A stretch of 64,000 nt of DNA from Actinostola sp. cb2023 (taxonomy: Eukaryota; Cnidaria; Anthozoa; Actiniaria; Actinostolidae): assembly GCA_033675265.1 (NCBI GenBank), contig JAUJYZ010001177.1, positions 1,369,803 to 1,433,802 on the forward strand. Direction: 5' to 3'. Made by a program: the position numbers and the translations under genes. The notes beneath the pieces are model-generated. The model was not told the DNA's origin. It did no database searches and was given only the letters and a program-made list of their open reading frames with translations. Below are positions 1 through 10,446 of the stretch, in pieces; the first letter of the stretch is position 1, and every line of letters starts with the position of its first letter.

Positions 1-949
1 AAAACTTGATACGAAAGTTTTCGCTATTCCAGATCATCCCCGACAAAATGTTAGTTTTAAAAATGTATACTTTAACAACTGAAATGCTTCAAGATACTGA
101 TGATATATCGCACAATTAAATGATCAAAGTGAACTGCTATGATACAAGCAGTTTTACAGCTTATTAGTTGCCTGCCGGCGGCGGAATAAAAGCCCGAATA
201 AAAGTTGCAATCTACACGAGTCAGACATACATTGACGGCGTTTGTTTGTTATGTCGATACGGAGCTAGCGTGAGCGCTGTCAATCGGCCATTATAAAGGA
301 TTCCGAATCTTTATATATTGGCATGTGGTGTTCTTTTCAAGATTTGAGTGGCTCAGAATGTGGAGACGTATTAGAAAGTGTATATAGATCTACCTCATCA
401 TGTAGTGCCTTGGGTTCGTGTACCAGTCTACCAGAGATATAACGAGACATCTCAGTACTATTCGAGTAAGTGACATTTAAACACTGAGGTCGAATTGATT
501 TTAGCCAGAGTGGGTATGTTCTCTAACAATTAACTTGGAATACTTGGCATCATTTACTATTTGTGCCAAGCATCGCTACAGTCTTGGTGGTGTTCTTGCC
601 GCTGTTATTGTTGTTGATGGTGGTGATGTTCATGCATGATGATGGTCATGGTGTTTAATGATGATGACGATGATGCCTGGGTGGTACTAAGGGCGTATTC
701 GGGTAGAGGTGTGCGACGGACCCCCGACCCTCTCCCAGACTTAAAATTGGGATTTTCCATACCCTATCCTAGAAATGTTAACGTTGTTTCTGCAGCTGTT
801 TTATTTGGTAAAACTGTAAGTCGCAACAATGATAACGCTGGTAGCCTCCTTTGCAGCAGCTCTTTGTGTTGATCGCTTTCCGACCTTACCGACACAAAGA
901 GCTAGCGGTGTAATTGGGCGCGTCATTGCGAAAACCATACTATATCAGG
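1..949. other. Stretch without a supported gene
   Basis: I see no gene, RNA or clear repeat here. A GAT/GTT-rich simple stretch lies at about 590-680. The open frames that overlap the right edge run into the 25-bp minisatellite and are products of it. Confidence 0.5.
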
Positions 950-1594
950 CCAGACCGCCAAAGGTACGCTATATCCCGACCGCAAAAGGTACCCTATATC
1001 CCGACCGCAAAAGGTACCCTATATCCCGACTGCAAAAGGTACCCTATATCCCGACCGCAAAAGGTACCCTATATCCCGACCGCAAAAGGTACCCTATATC
1101 CCGACTGCAAAAGGGACCCTATATCCCAACCGCAAAAGGGACCCTATATCCCGACCGCAAAAGGTACCTTATATCCCGACCGCAAAAGGTACGCTATACC
1201 CCGACCGCAAAAGGTACCCTATATCCCGACCGCAAAAGGTACCCTATATCCCGACCGCAAAAGGTACCCTATATCCCGACCGCAAAAGGAACCCTATATC
1301 CCGACCGCAATAGGTACCCTATATCCCGACCGCAAACGGTACGCTATGTCCCGACCGCAAAAGGTACGCTATATCCCGACCGCAAAAGGTACCCTATATC
1401 CCGACCGCAATAGGTACCCTATATCCCGACCGCAAAAGGTACCCTATATCCCGACCGCAAACGGTACGCTATGTCCCGACCGCAAACGGTACCCTATATC
1501 CCGACCGCAAAAGGTACGCTATATCCCGACCGCAAAAGGTACTCTATATCCCGACCGCAAAAGGTACGCTATATCCCGACCGCAAAAGGTACCC
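950..1594. repeat. 25-bp minisatellite, about 25 copies
   Basis: A 25-bp unit built around GGTACCCTATATCCCGAC followed by CGCAAAA repeats head to tail, with the phase exact over most of the array. Variants are a C/G change that turns ACCC into ACGC, CCGC to CTGC, and AAAGG to ATAGG or ACGG. The unit often contains a KpnI-type GGTACC palindrome. Since 25 is not a multiple of three and the unit has no stop in the forward frames, it creates long open frames of YIPTAKGTLYPDRKR type; these are artefacts. The array ends abruptly against the fold-back element that follows. Confidence 0.95.
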
Positions 1595-1602
1595 AATTAG
1601 CC

Positions 1603-2842
1603 ATTTTGGAAATGAGTAAAGGACTGGGAACGAGTTTTTAGAATTAATCTAATTAAGAAATATCAGAGCATATCAGAATTAGTAAGTTTCAGGAGTTTGA
1701 TAGGGTTTGGACAAGTAGTAAATGAACTGCAGACATTCAAAAACTGCAAAGAAATGTATGGTTACAGCAGCCTCGTAATTCTGCTTTAAGCCCGGGTCAA
1801 ACGTGAACGCAAGTCTTGCATGTAGCCGGTCAAACGGTGAACGCAAGTTGATGCAATTAAGTTCATATGTTTCTTTACTCCAGCTAACTGTGGTTTATTC
1901 GTTCGGCTGAATTGCGAAGACACTTTCAGTGACTTGCGCATTGCGCATGCGTTCGCGTTTGCCGGTCAAACGGTGAAGGGGGGGGGGGGGGGGGGGGGGT
2001 GGTACTTGACCCATGCTTGGGGTGTTTCTTGGTGCTACAGTCTGCATTGTATTTTTGGTTAGGTTTCTTTGTATGCAGGGTATTGTTTTGGTTCAAGTTC
2101 ATTCTTCTCGTTCTTTGTGTTCATTATCTAACGTCATCTGGTGTTCTGCAACACCAAGAAACCTCCCATGTTTGGGTATAGGGGTGCCGCTGAGGGTTTG
2201 AAAACCTGACCCTGTTTGGGACAAAAATAATCTAAAATACATACCCTGTCTAGGACAACACGTACCCTCTATTTTAGGACCCTGTTTAGAACGAAGGACA
2301 AAATACACACAATTCTAACGCGTTTTCATTGACTCATGACCAGCTAAAGACCGGCAAATCTCGGATCTCAGATATATGGCTAAATACCGGATAAAACCAT
2401 ATTTAACGACGACAATCGTGCATTACCATACCCTGTTTAGGACAGACTCACATAAAATCATATACCCTGTTCTACCCTGTTCAGGACAAGAGAGGCCAAA
2501 AATCATACCCTCTCCAGCGGCACGTCCCCGTATAGCGTCGATGCAAGTCCCTGCAAGTTTAATAGCGGTCAAACGTCTACGCAAGTTAAAACTTGCATGA
2601 ACTTGCAGCGACTTGCGTTTACGTTTGACCGGGGCTTTAGGAGGCTATGCGGTTACAGGGGACACATACATTTCTTTGCGGTAAATTTCGAGATGTTTGG
2701 AAAGCTGTTATTCGTTCAATATCTAACTGAACCTATTGAAACTTTGTAAACTTACTAATGCTGACATGCTCTTTGTGATGGGGTTCATTTCTTAATTAGA
2801 TTAATTCTAAAAACTCGTTCCCAGTCCTTTACTCGTTTCCAA
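1603..2842. mobile_element. Fold-back (long inverted repeat) element
   Basis: The arm at about 1603-1810 matches, as its reverse complement, the arm at about 2610-2842. Both carry the shared blocks AGTAAAGGACTGGGAACGAG and TTTTTAGAATTAATCTAATT at the outside and a GGTCAAACGTNAACGCAAGT block at the inside. Divergence grows toward the middle of each arm. The inner GGTCAAACG motif recurs at about 1830 and 1965. The interior holds a truncated copy of another family (1978-2535). I saw no obvious target duplication, so the exact ends are approximate and the superfamily is open. Confidence 0.75.
1978..2535 (-). mobile_element. Truncated copy of the hAT-like family found complete at 48333-51126
   Basis: It starts with a 22-base G tract (1978-1999). 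It then shares with the complete element (in reverse orientation) the GTACTTGACCCATG start, the block GTGCCGCTGAGGGTTTGAAA, the CCCTGTTTAGGACA-type repeats, the GGCTAAATACCGGATAAAAC block, and the inner edge near GCGGCACGTCCC. The right end lacks roughly the last 35 bases including the C/G-rich terminus. About 130 bases at 2030-2160 are absent from the other copy at this place. It lies between the arms of the 1603-2842 fold-back, so it probably inserted into it. Confidence 0.75.
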
Positions 2843-2853
2843 AGTGACTCATC

Positions 2854-4724
2854 GGGAAAGATTTCTCTGGCACGCCCCCACATTCTAGTACATACAAACA
2901 TGGGCTCAAATTCAAGGTTTTTTGCAATTTTCCTCGTATAAATGCATATAACTAAAAAGTTAACGACGGATTTAGTTTTTTTGATCTTTCGTGGACCATA
3001 TTATTTGGCTATAATTGAAATTCGATGCAAAAAAGTACCGTATTTTTTTAGTTGAATGGGTCTACCTTACAAGAGAATTGGCGTGACATGACCTCAAACT
3101 GGCCTGTCAGCACACATAAATAGCTTTTATTGAAACTACACAGGCCTAGTCACGAAATTAACTACGGATTAGCATAGCCCGCGCTTTTATGGACATTTTG
3201 ATACCAAATACATGTTAGTTCGTAAAATTTCGCGCACCGTATTTCGGCCAGTTTTTATAGAGTCCCATACAGAGTATATATACAACAGCCTCGAAGCTCT
3301 TCCTAGTATTTATATCTATTGATCATTGTATTAGTTTGACTCGATGTAAACTCCTGGGCATTCAAAAATATGATGTGTCAGGCTTCTCTGGTGTTGTTAG
3401 TATGACTATTCATAACAGCTTGTGCCTTCGCCGTTGCACAAACAAAACTGATGAATCTGAGGGAACTGATAGCGGTGAAAATACTCAATGCAAAGCAGTG
3501 GTGAACCCTTTTTCCATGCACAATTAATGTAACAAGTAAGTGTTATATATGTCGATGTATTAATCAGATCTAATCACGGCATGAAATTATAAAAGCAATA
3601 ATCTATGACTGATTTGGGGATTTCGTGGAGGGGGAGGGGAGGGGGTCAAGCGACAATATAAATTAAACTGAAGTACATATTGCATATTATATATATAATA
3701 TTAATATACCGAAGTGAAAAACAATCAGAAACTGACAGGAAAAAAAGAAGAATAAGAATTCGAAGGGATTCGCAGGGGCTAGGACCGAAAAGACCAAATG
3801 TTCCAATTTGTAGGCAAATCTTTTCCGATGATTGTGACACACAATTTCTTCAAAAACAATAATGTTCAATCTCCTTTATCCTCCTAAATAATAAACCAAG
3901 CATCACAACTGTCTTGTGTTGGTATTCTTTGCTCAAATGTCAACTTTCCTTTATTTCCAGAATAAAATGCAAAAACAATATTTTTTGTGTGTGTGATTTT
4001 CAGAGAATTTGACTGGATTTTTCAAACTTTCTATGAAATTACCCAGGAAAAACTTGATTTCACAAGCTTTCTTATACTTCGAACTCTATAAATACTAAGA
4101 ATCAAGTCCGCTGGATGATCAGACGTTTCGCCAAAACTTACTCTTCAAATACAATATTTTCATATTTTTTCTTAGACAAAAACCCTTTCTCAAAATAGAG
4201 CTGTAGATTCTTCGAAAATTTAACGTTTTGAAGAACATTGAGCTAGATTTATTAGAAATAGATCAAATATAATACCAAATGTGTTTTTTGTTCTAATATC
4301 CTTATTGCGTACGAGTAACGACCCTTGAAACATACCCTAATTTTCCTATTTTCACTTCTCGCCCCAGGCCTCCTCAATACACCAAATTTGCATGGCCTGT
4401 AGATTGCCGGCATTATGATATTTTAAGAAACTAATGCAGTGGATTTAATTTAGACCTCTAACACAAACTATGACCAAAACGTGATTGAAATCAGCTAATC
4501 CTCATTTTCCGTCTTTCTTTCATTTTCTTCGAATTTTACAGTCAACCTCTCTTAAAATCTCTGAATATCGATCAAGTCAACAAATCGACCATTATCGTCC
4601 AATATTTCAGTTCTAATATATTTTTTCGCAAAAACGGCACGCCTGAAATTGGCATTTGAATTTACGAATCGCAAATAATAACAGCTCTAATGTCGATTAA
4701 CTCTACAAATCGACCATGATGGTT
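2854..4724. other. Stretch without a supported gene
   Basis: AT-rich sequence with no convincing gene. Short overlapping open frames on both strands at 3640-3870 are lysine/arginine or phenylalanine rich and show no family signature. A G-rich run lies at about 3630-3650. Confidence 0.45.
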
Positions 4725-4911
4725 AGAACGACAATAGAACAATAGCCAGGACTTTTGTGCAGCTACACGAAGACCTGACCACCATCAAGGTCTTCGTGTA
4801 GCTGCACAAATTGTCCTGGCTATTGTTCTTTATGTAAAAACAATACATAGAACGGCAATAGAACATAGCCAGGACTTTTGTGCAGCTACACGAAGACCTG
4901 ACCGCACCATC
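4725..4911. repeat. Three-copy inverted/direct repeat of a ~45-bp unit
   Basis: The unit with the core GTGCAGCTACACGAAGACCT occurs at 4725-4776 on the plus strand, at 4788-4828 on the minus strand only about 12 bases away (a near-perfect hairpin), and again on the plus strand at 4851-4911. The third copy is a little diverged (CGGCAATAGAACATAGCC against CGACAATAGAACAATAGCC). This is a small palindrome with a re-duplicated arm. No coding meaning is seen. Confidence 0.85.
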
Positions 4912-5215
4912 GGCCAAAATGGTTTTAAAAAATATATATTTCTCATCAAAAATCTCTATAAACAAAAAAAAGTATTTTGACTAACAGTTGTCGGAAATTA
5001 CCGAACAAATCGACAACTTTCGGCCGATATTTTCAAGAAATATTTCTTAACAAAAAAGGATAAACTTAAGACTTCTGGATAGCAACTGGCTTCTATACTG
5101 AATCGACCAACTAGCTTGGCTATGACGGTTTTGCACGACCGAATCTCCAGACTATTACAGGGGTTAGTGACTTAGTGACTAAGCTTTGAAATAATGTATT
5201 CGCAAAAGTAATAAA

Positions 5216-5401
5216 ACGAGAGCTAATCACCGATTCAAATTACAAATCAAATCTGCTAGAATAAATTGTTACAAGTACTCTTTCTTTGTAAGAATAGTAA
5301 GACTTTGGAATGACCTTCCAAATAATGTAGTAAATGTCCCTGAGAGTCCTAATGTAAAACAGTTCAAAACAAGACTAAAGAAACACATGAACATTGTTTG
5401 A
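5216..5401 (+). pseudogene. C-terminal fragment of a LINE reverse transcriptase polyprotein
   Basis: The frame reads about 61 codons to a TGA stop and contains RANHRFKLQIKSAR, then YSFFVRIVRLWNDLPNNVVN, then a V-K-Q-F-K-T-R-L-K-K-H end. The pattern 'F..R.VRLWN.LP..VV....S...FK..L..H' is the well-known tail of CR1/L2/jockey-type LINE proteins, downstream of the reverse transcriptase domain. The catalytic domain is missing; upstream the frame meets a TAA near 5200. It is a dead fragment, not a host gene. Confidence 0.8.
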
Positions 5402-5577
5402 GATATTTGAACTAGAACAATGAATTGTAAATATATGTACATATCAATTTTTGAACTTCTAATATTTTCATCTATATTTTTATTTATTTGTAGTGTAAAG
5501 GAGACTTGTACATAGGGTTAACCTCAAAGTTTCTCCTTTTCAAATATTGTTTAGCATTTGAATAAATTATTATTATT
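5216..5577 (+). mobile_element. 5'-truncated non-LTR (LINE) retrotransposon 3' end
   Basis: The segment joins the C-terminal end of a LINE open frame (5216-5401), an untranslated stretch of about 170 bases, and an AATAAA/ATTATTATT tail at about 5561-5577. That order, with extreme 5' truncation, is typical of LINE insertions. The clade (CR1, L2 or similar) cannot be set from this short piece. Confidence 0.75.
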
Positions 5578-5948
5578 CGCAAAAGACCATAACGATTTTC
5601 AGTCGAAAATGTTCGAACAAAATTGTATAGTTTATTTTAGCCTTGTACATATATTTTCACTTTAATCTTTGTTTATCGAAAAAATATTTAGCTTAATTCC
5701 AATAATATGGATTACTTTAAAATATCTAGAACCTTTTAGCCTTAGTAGCTCGCTTTATTTAGTCTCGCTTTTTTCTTTTCCCCCTCTAGAACTCATATAA
5801 GTATTTATAGGTTTTATGCACCTTTTATTTAGGAGGGCCATTATGTAAACTAACCTGTTTCCCACCCTCAGAAAATAAAGCCTCTCTCTCTGGTCAGGAT
5901 ATGCAACCGCACTGTGTCACTAGGGGGAAAAATGCACGCACTTCACTG
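5578..5948. other. Stretch without a supported gene
   Basis: AT-rich spacer between the LINE tail and the 29-bp satellite. AATAAAGCC followed by a short CT run lies at 5875-5892. Nothing else is supported. Confidence 0.45.
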
Positions 5949-7980
5949 AACCTTGGAAATTCTTTGGAAATGTCCAAAACCTTGGAAATTCTTTGGAAAT
6001 GTCCAAAACCTTGGAAATTCTTTGGAAATGTCCAAAACCTTGGAAATTCTTTGAAATTCTTTGGAAATGTCCAAAACCTTGGAAATTCTTTGGAAATGTC
6101 CAAAACCTTGGAAATTCTTTGAAAATGTCCAAAACCTTGGAAATTCTTTGGAAATGTCCGAAACCTTGGAAATTCTTTGGAAATATCCAAAACCTTGGAA
6201 ATTCTTTGGAAATGTCCAAAACCTTGGAAATTCTTTGGAAAAATCCAAAACCTTGGAAATTCTTTGGAAATATCCAAAACCTTGGAAATTCTTTGGAAAT
6301 GTCCAAAACCTTGGAAATTCTTTGGAAATGTCCAAAACCTTGGAAATTCTTTGGAAATGTCCAAAACCTTGGAAATTCTTTGGAAATATCCAAAACCTTG
6401 GAAATTCTTTGAAAATGTCCAAAACCTTGGAAATTCTTTGGAAATGTCCGAAACCTTGGAAATTCTTTGGAAAATATCCAAAACCTTGGAAATTCTTTGG
6501 AAATGTCCAAAACCTTGGAAATTCTTTGGAAATGTCCAAAACCTTGGAAATTCTTTGAAATTCTTTGGAAATGTCCAAAACCTTGGAAATTCTTTGGAAA
6601 TGTCCAAAACCTTGGAAATTCTTTGAAAATGTCCAAAACCTTGGAAATTCTTTGGAAATGTCCGAAACCTTGGAAATTCTTTGGAAAAATCCAAAACCTT
6701 GGAAATTCTTTGGAAATATCCAAAACCTTTGGAAATTCTTTGGAAATGTCCAAAACCTTGGAAATTCTTTGGAAATGTCCAAAACCTTGGAAATTCTTTG
6801 GAAAATCCAACAAGCTGAAAACCTTAGAAATTCTTTGAAATTCTTTGGAAATGTCCAAAACCTTGGAAATTCTTTGGAAATGTCCAAAACCTTGGAAATT
6901 CTTTGAAAATGTCCAAAACCTTGGAAAATTCTTGTCAAAATGTCCGAAACCGAGGAAATTCTTTGGAAATATCCAAAAACCTTGGAAATTCTTTGGAAAT
7001 GTCCAAAACCTTGGAAATTCTTTGGAAAAATCCAAAACCTTGGAAATTCTTTGGAAATATCCAAAACCTTGGAAATTCTTTGGAAATGTCCAAAACCTTG
7101 GAAATTCGTATTTTGAAATGTCCAAAACCTTGGAAATTCTTTGGAAATGTCCAAAACCTTGGAAATTCTTTGGAAATGTCCAAAACCTTGGAAATTCTTT
7201 GGAAATATCCAAAACCTTGGAAATTCTTTGAAAATGTCCAAAACCTTGGAAATTCTTTGGAAATGTCCGAAACCTTGGAATTTTAAAATTCTTTGGAAAT
7301 ATCCAAAACCTTGGAAATTCTTTGGAAATGTCAAAAACCTTGGAAATTCTTTGGAAATGTCCAAAACCTTGGAAATTCTTTGAAATTCTTTGGAAATGTC
7401 AAAACTTGGAAATTCTTTGGAAATGTCCAAAACCTTGGAAATTCTTTGAAAATGTCAAAACCTTGGAAATTCTTTGGAAATGTCCAAAACCTTGGGAAAT
7501 TCTTTATAAAAAAATCCAAAACCTTGGAAATTCTTTGGAAAAATCCAAAACCTTGGAAATTCTTTCAAAATATCCAAAACCTTGGAAATCTTTGGAAATG
7601 TCCAAAACCTTGGAAATCAGAGTTTGGAAATGTCCGTACGAAAACCTTGGAAATTCTTTGGAAATGTCCAAAACCTTGGAAATTCTTTGGAAATGTCCAA
7701 AACCTTGGAAATTCTTTGGAAATATCCAAAACCTTGGAAATTCTTTGAAAATGTCCAAAACCTTGGAAATTCTTTGGAAATGTCCGAAACCTTGGAAATT
7801 CTTTGGAAATATCCAAAACCTTGGAAATTCTTTGAAAATGTCCAAAACCTTGGAAATTCTTTGGAAATGTCCGAAACCTTGGAAATTCTTTGGAAATATC
7901 CAAAACCTTGGAAATTCTTTGAAAATGTCCAAAACCTTGGAAATTCTTTGGAAATGTCCAACACCTTGGAAATTCGTCAT
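5949..7980. repeat. 29-bp satellite (about 70 copies) with an 87-bp higher-order unit
   Basis: A 29-bp monomer of the form CCTTGGAAATTCTTTGGAAA plus TGTCCAAAA is repeated over 2 kb. The monomer contains an internal near-duplication (TTGGAAAT and TTTGGAAAT). Variant classes recur: TGTCCAAAA, ATATCCAAAA, AAATCCAAAA, TGTCCGAAA, and a monomer with GAAAATGTCC. Near the right edge (about 7715-7970) three consecutive 87-bp trimers of the same variant order are seen. Extra 12-bp duplications (TTCTTTGAAA repeated) occur at several junctions. Because 29 is not divisible by three, all frames of both strands stay open, giving the artefact proteins of NLGNSLEMSKTLEIL type. The middle part (6800-7640) is more disordered than the edges. 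Confidence 0.97.
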
Positions 7981-8104
7981 TTCCAACTAAATACCAATGA
8001 ATTTCCAAGGTTGGAAGAGCACGCGTTTTTTCTAGTTTATTCTTCGAGCTGATGTGAATATCTCACTATTATACACCTATTCCAAATATCGTTGTCCGGG
8101 CCGA

Positions 8105-8330
8105 AAGCAACAATCAACAAGCTGACGACCGCAAAGGACTTTGGGAATCTCCTAATTAATTTATTTATCCGTGGTATTTGAGAAGTTATCCCTACGAGCG
8201 TTGAATAGCAATCATTTGGAACTATTCGGCCATTTGAAAATGCATGTTGTCAAAATGTCTACGGATGAATAAATGAGTAAGGAGAAAGTTCCAAAGTCCT
8301 TTGCGGTCGTCAGCTTGTTGCTTGTTGCTT
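8105..8330. mobile_element. MITE with ~42-bp terminal inverted repeats
   Basis: The left end (8105-8146) and right end (8289-8330) are inverted copies built around CAACAAGCTGACGACCGCAA followed by AGGACTTTGG. About 140 AT-rich bases lie between them and there is no coding capacity. No target duplication was clear. Confidence 0.85.
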
Positions 8331-8475
8331 ATATAATTGTACAGGAAAATGGCGAATCCATATTAGAGATGGAGAAGATAAAAATAATAATAACAAAAAT
8401 CGAGACGAGGAACGTGAACTGATCTGGCCAGAGTTTCCCACGAACAATTTCTCCACCCATTTTCGCAAGACTTCA

Positions 8476-8625
8476 GGCCCCGGTTGCACTAAAGATGGTT
8501 AGCGCTATCCACCGGATAAGTCCTATTCAACGGATAAAATGTATTGGATGATTGCATCATTTTTATCCGTTGGATAGGAGTTATCCGGTGGATAGCGCTA
8601 AACCACCTTTAGTGCAAACGTGGCC
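8476..8625. mobile_element. Palindromic MITE (150 bp)
   Basis: Almost the whole unit folds into one hairpin. The arms begin with a GGCC(CCG/ACG)TTGCACTAAAG type end and contain TAGCGCTATCCACCGGATAA and TATTCAACGGATAAAA. The loop is about 20 bases around 8545-8562. Both arms are highly similar, so the copy is fairly young. It has no coding capacity. Confidence 0.88.
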
Positions 8626-8948
8626 AGAGCAACAATACACGTAAAAGTTCATATAACGTGTTGTGTAGGAAGGAGTCTTGTATTAGGCATATGTATTAGG
8701 CAAGGATTAGGTATGATTGAGTGCATTCCCAATGAACGATACGACGTTTCCTGGTTTCTGACTTATAATAGCAATATCGGGACGCTTTCCATTTAGCTGG
8801 ACTGACCGGTCTGTCCGCTTATTTTAATAATGTAACTCAAGCAGCCGCCATCTTGAAAACGAACAAGACGCACATAAAGTACTACCTTGATTTTCAGGCC
8901 CATTCAGGCCGAACTGGTATACATCCCGTTATTAAAATCAGCGGACAG

Positions 8949-8975
8949 AAAGGTTTGTCTGTCTGTCTGTCTGTT
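8949..8975. repeat. Short (GTCT)n microsatellite
   Basis: About six copies of the tetramer TGTC/GTCT occur in a row, ending in CTGTTTGTC. Confidence 0.8.
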
Positions 8976-8999
8976 TGTCACCTATACCTTAGTCTATTG

Positions 9000-9188
9000 A
9001 AGGAATGGTCAACGGTCAGCGTGCGTCCATCGAGTTATGGATGCACGCGGGAGGCTGCTAAGCACGAGAGAAGCGTAAGAGTCGCACGAGGCGTAGCCGA
9101 GTGCGACTCTAGCTTCTTGAGTGCTTAGCAGCCGACCAAGTGCATCCATAACTCGATGGACGCACAGCTGAAGCGTTGACCATTCCTT
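9000..9188. mobile_element. Palindromic MITE with GCGTCCATCGAGTTATGGATGC motif
   Basis: The ends AAGGAATGGTCAACG and CGTTGACCATTCCTT are inverted copies. Further in, GCGTCCATCGAGTTATGGAT is paired with ATCCATAACTCGATGGACGC, followed by GCTGCTAAGCAC / GTGCTTAGCAGC and AGTCGCAC / GTGCGACT. The centre is a GAGGCGTAGCCGAG stretch. The unit could form a long cruciform. It is non-coding. Confidence 0.88.
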
Positions 9189-9189
9189 T

Positions 9190-9355
9190 TATAACATAGT
9201 TACTGCAAATTCAAATAAAACAATTTTATTTTCCAATTGATTTCCGAGCGCGCGCTATGGCGATGACGTGAGCGTGCGTCCATTGAGTTATGGATGCATG
9301 CTCGCGCACGCTAATTAGCCAATCAGAGCGCGCGTTATATCAATGCTATGTTATA
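9190..9355. mobile_element. Second MITE-like inverted repeat sharing the same core
   Basis: The ends TATAACATAG (9190) and CTATGTTATA (9346) are perfect inverted copies. GCGCGCGCTA and TAACGCGCGC pair inside. The centre again carries GCGTCCATTGAGTTATGGAT, the motif of the neighbour at 9000-9188, which suggests related or nested elements. AGCCAATCAGA near 9317 contains a CCAAT box. Confidence 0.75.
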
Positions 9356-9357
9356 AT

Positions 9358-9465
9358 TAACAATTAGACAACGAGTTCGAGGTTTCTATGAGGCAATAGT
9401 CAACGAGGTGCGTAGCGTCGAGTTGACTATCCTCATAGAAAACGAGAACGAGTAGTCTAATTGTT
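9358..9465. mobile_element. Third palindromic MITE-like unit
   Basis: AACAATTAGAC and GTCTAATTGTT form the ends. TTTCTATGAGG with CCTCATAGAAA and TAGTCAAC with GTTGACTA pair inside, around a CGAGGTGCGTAGCGTCG centre. It directly follows the 9190-9355 unit. Confidence 0.8.
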
Positions 9466-9996
9466 TTAGCATAAACCATCCAGAAGGTCAGTAGAAAATG
9501 ACAGAAACAAGTTGATCTAATAATTCGTCGAGAAACTCGTAGTTGATATTCCCTGTGAATAAAGTAACCTCGCAGGTTTAGGCTTGGACTAAATCTCTAA
9601 TGTACGAAACCCCGAACAAAAGTTATTGACACTTCCGTTTGACGTTGCCGTCGTAGATTTTGTAAATCTTTTAAGCTGTTTAAAAGCAGCTTAAGGTCTC
9701 TATAGCAAAACGCGAAGACGAAGCCGCCATTTTGTTTGTTTACCTCTACTCGGGGTCTATGAGCTGATAGACACTAGTAGCGAACCAATCAGATTGCAGG
9801 ATTTGCGATAGACCCTGTCCCTCCTCCCTCTATCAATCAGATAGCTGCGTAGATTTAAGGGAAGTCTAAATAACAACGTGCTGGGTCTCGTTGGATCACT
9901 GCATCGTTTCTTTGCAATAACTTTTCTGAGCCGCGGAAACCTGGTAACTAGTTTGTCGCGCGGGAAATTATTGGACTGTTTTAAATAGTATACACC
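9466..9996. other. Stretch without a supported gene
   Basis: No gene signature. An 88-codon minus-strand frame at 9757-10023 has no recognisable domain, and its start lies in the nested palindrome that follows, so it was not called. GCCGCCATTTTG near 9723 and CCAATCAGA near 9785 are promoter-like words of low weight. Confidence 0.4.
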
Positions 9997-10446
9997 TATT
10001 TCAAAAAAGGTTGTCGAGGACATCAGTCCATATGCAATAGGTTATTGGTCGTTGCAAGACCGAATTGCATTATGGTAACAGCTTGAATGGCATGTATGCA
10101 AGAAATATTTCATCGAAATTCGATTCAAAATGTGTCTTGTTGACATTGAAATAGCGTACGATATCATACAGGCTTTCATACCATTTTAGCTATCCAATCT
10201 GTTACCATAATGCAGTTCGGTCTTGGAACGACGTATAACCTATTGCCTATAGACCGAATGCAATAATGGCGTCCAATTTCAATTGCCATTGTTCTGGACT
10301 GACTAGCCTTGTGTTCATGTGGAAACACAAAAGCATTTTCACCTGTATGAGAGGCTAGTCAGTCCAGAACAATGGCAATTGAAATTGGACGCTATTATTG
10401 CATTCGGTCTATGGACTGATGTCCTCGACAACCGTTTTTGAAATAG
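9997..10446. mobile_element. Nested MITEs: one inverted-repeat element enclosing two others
   Basis: The outer arms (9997-10031 and 10411-10446) share GTTGTCGAGGACATCAGTCC. Inside are two adjacent complete palindromes. The first, 10032-about 10248, has GACCGAATTGCATTATGGTA and CAATAGGTTAT ends. The second, about 10249-10411, has GAATGCAATAATGGCGTCCA and GTTCTGGACTGACTAGCC arms. Both inner units carry a GACCGAATGCA-like word, so the inner pair may be related and may have inserted one beside the other. Confidence 0.85.

Noticed and set aside
829..1600. Long plus-strand frames rich in YIPTAKGTLYPDRKR repeats
   Set aside because: They are translations of the 25-bp minisatellite in shifted frames, with no start context or conserved domain.
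5894..8052. Many long frames on both strands (up to 495 codons)
   Set aside because: All arise because the 29-bp satellite lacks stops in every frame; the peptide is the repeat unit read in rotation.
9757..10023. 88-codon minus-strand frame
   Set aside because: No domain; its start lies in the outer arm of a nested MITE.
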